The notes under the pieces are model-generated. The model made no database searches. It was not told the origin of the DNA and saw only the letters and a program-made list of their open reading frames with translations. This document shows positions 63,598-64,000 of a DNA stretch of 64,000 bases, piece by piece. Origin of the DNA: Blepharisma stoltei (lineage: Eukaryota > Ciliophora > Heterotrichea > Heterotrichida > Blepharismidae). The DNA is taken from positions 628,001 through 692,000 of the forward strand of contig CAJZBQ010000051.1 in NCBI GenBank assembly GCA_914767885.1, read 5' to 3'. Position numbers and translations under genes: made by a program. Each line of letters starts with the position of its first letter. The first letter of the stretch is position 1.

Positions 63598-64000
63598 AAA
63601 GTGCTACTCCCCCCCTTTAAACCCATAAAAGGTCTCTAAGAGTTCTTGCTTCAGTTGATAAATCTCTCAAAATCTCCAATAATTTTTGGACTTATGCTCG
63701 ATGCAAGATGTCATCATGATGGCGTCGCCAAGTATGGAGAAATTGATATGAGTAATGCCTAAAAAAATTTCAAAAGTGCGACTCCCTCCCGTTAGCTCAT
63801 CAAAGGTCTCCAAGAATTATTTCTTCAGTTGAGACATCTCTAAAAATCTCTAATAATTTTTGGACTTATTCTCGATGCAAGATGTCATCAAGATGGCATC
63901 TAGTATTGTGGAACTGACTTGAAATAGCCTATAGATAAAAAATTCAAAAGTGCGACTCCCCCATTAACCCATCAAAGGTCTCCAAGAGTTATTACTTCAG
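63598..64000. repeat. Tandem repeat of ~175 bp, at least 2.3 copies, running off the window
   Basis: Units start at AAAAGTGCTACTCC (63598), CAAAAGTGCGACTCC (63771) and CAAAAGTGCGACTCC (63945), a period of about 174 bp. Shared blocks include CATCAAAGGTCTCCAAGA, TAATTTTTGGACTTAT and TCGATGCAAGATGTCATCA. Copies differ by point changes and small indels, so they are not recent. No coding frame. Satellite-like; it continues beyond 64000. Confidence 0.88.

Noticed and set aside
1-64000. UGA=Trp code suggesting a mycoplasma-type bacterium
   Set aside because: Dynamin, MND1, WDR75, four-domain channels, spliceosomal introns and a pol III tRNA terminator are eukaryotic.

Overview
This window looks like germline (micronuclear) DNA of a heterotrich ciliate, most likely Blepharisma. 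Three things seen in the sequence support this. (1) UGA reads as tryptophan throughout: every conserved gene has in-frame TGA at conserved Trp positions and ends in TAA or TAG. (2) The only convincing introns are exactly 15 nt (GTAA...TAG); four were found. (3) Almost every AT-rich gene is interrupted by foreign segments whose exact removal restores one open frame. The removals were checked by codon reading across each joint and by total length: ten of the twelve interrupted genes give a coding length that is a multiple of three with no correction, the other two only if one extra base is dropped (junctions at 8114/8375, 25434/25818 and 29426/29861). The reading frame therefore makes sense only after DNA elimination, as in a developing macronucleus.

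The interruptions fall into two classes. Class 1: MITE-like internal eliminated sequences (IESs) of 190-570 bp, flanked by identical TNA trinucleotides (TAA, TTA, but also TCA and TGA). Family A carries the motif TCCGTGAGCGAAC, family B the motif CCATCCTTGATCGAACGA; there are single copies of other families and three palindromic 72-155 bp elements with TA ends. Class 2: fifteen more GC-rich retroposons (170-620 bp) flanked by 9-20 bp target-site duplications (TSDs), several with short tandem tails such as (GTTAA)n, (TAATC)n or (TAATCC)n, as expected of SINEs or truncated LINEs. Elements nest inside one another at three places.

Layout: 1-4.5 kb, an oxysterol-binding protein (partial), a small charged protein, a small membrane protein and an unknown basic protein. 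5.2-16 kb, an unknown membrane-anchored protein, an MFS transporter, WDR75/UTP17 (rRNA processing), an unknown protein, an EEF1AKMT4-like methyltransferase and tRNA-Pro(AGG). 16.4-20.7 kb, a dynamin and a GTPBP1-like GTPase. 20.9-26.7 kb, a tandem pair of cyclic-nucleotide-binding-domain K+ channels. 27-54 kb, three paralogous four-domain voltage-gated cation channels (about 1,880-1,970 aa) all on the minus strand, with a FAM135-type lipase between the second and third. 54-64 kb, a small unknown protein, MND1, an acyl-CoA-binding protein, an unknown protein, a coiled-coil protein, and a ~175 bp tandem repeat running off the end.

Five voltage-gated-type channels within 33 kb make this a membrane-excitability cluster that grew by tandem duplication. 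Paralogues give internal controls: one CNBD channel has no insertions while its neighbour has five, and none of the insertion sites is shared between the three large channels, so the insertions came after the duplications. Species assignment and the IES interpretation rest partly on what I recall of Blepharisma (UGA=Trp, 15-16 nt introns, MITE-rich germline); no search was possible.
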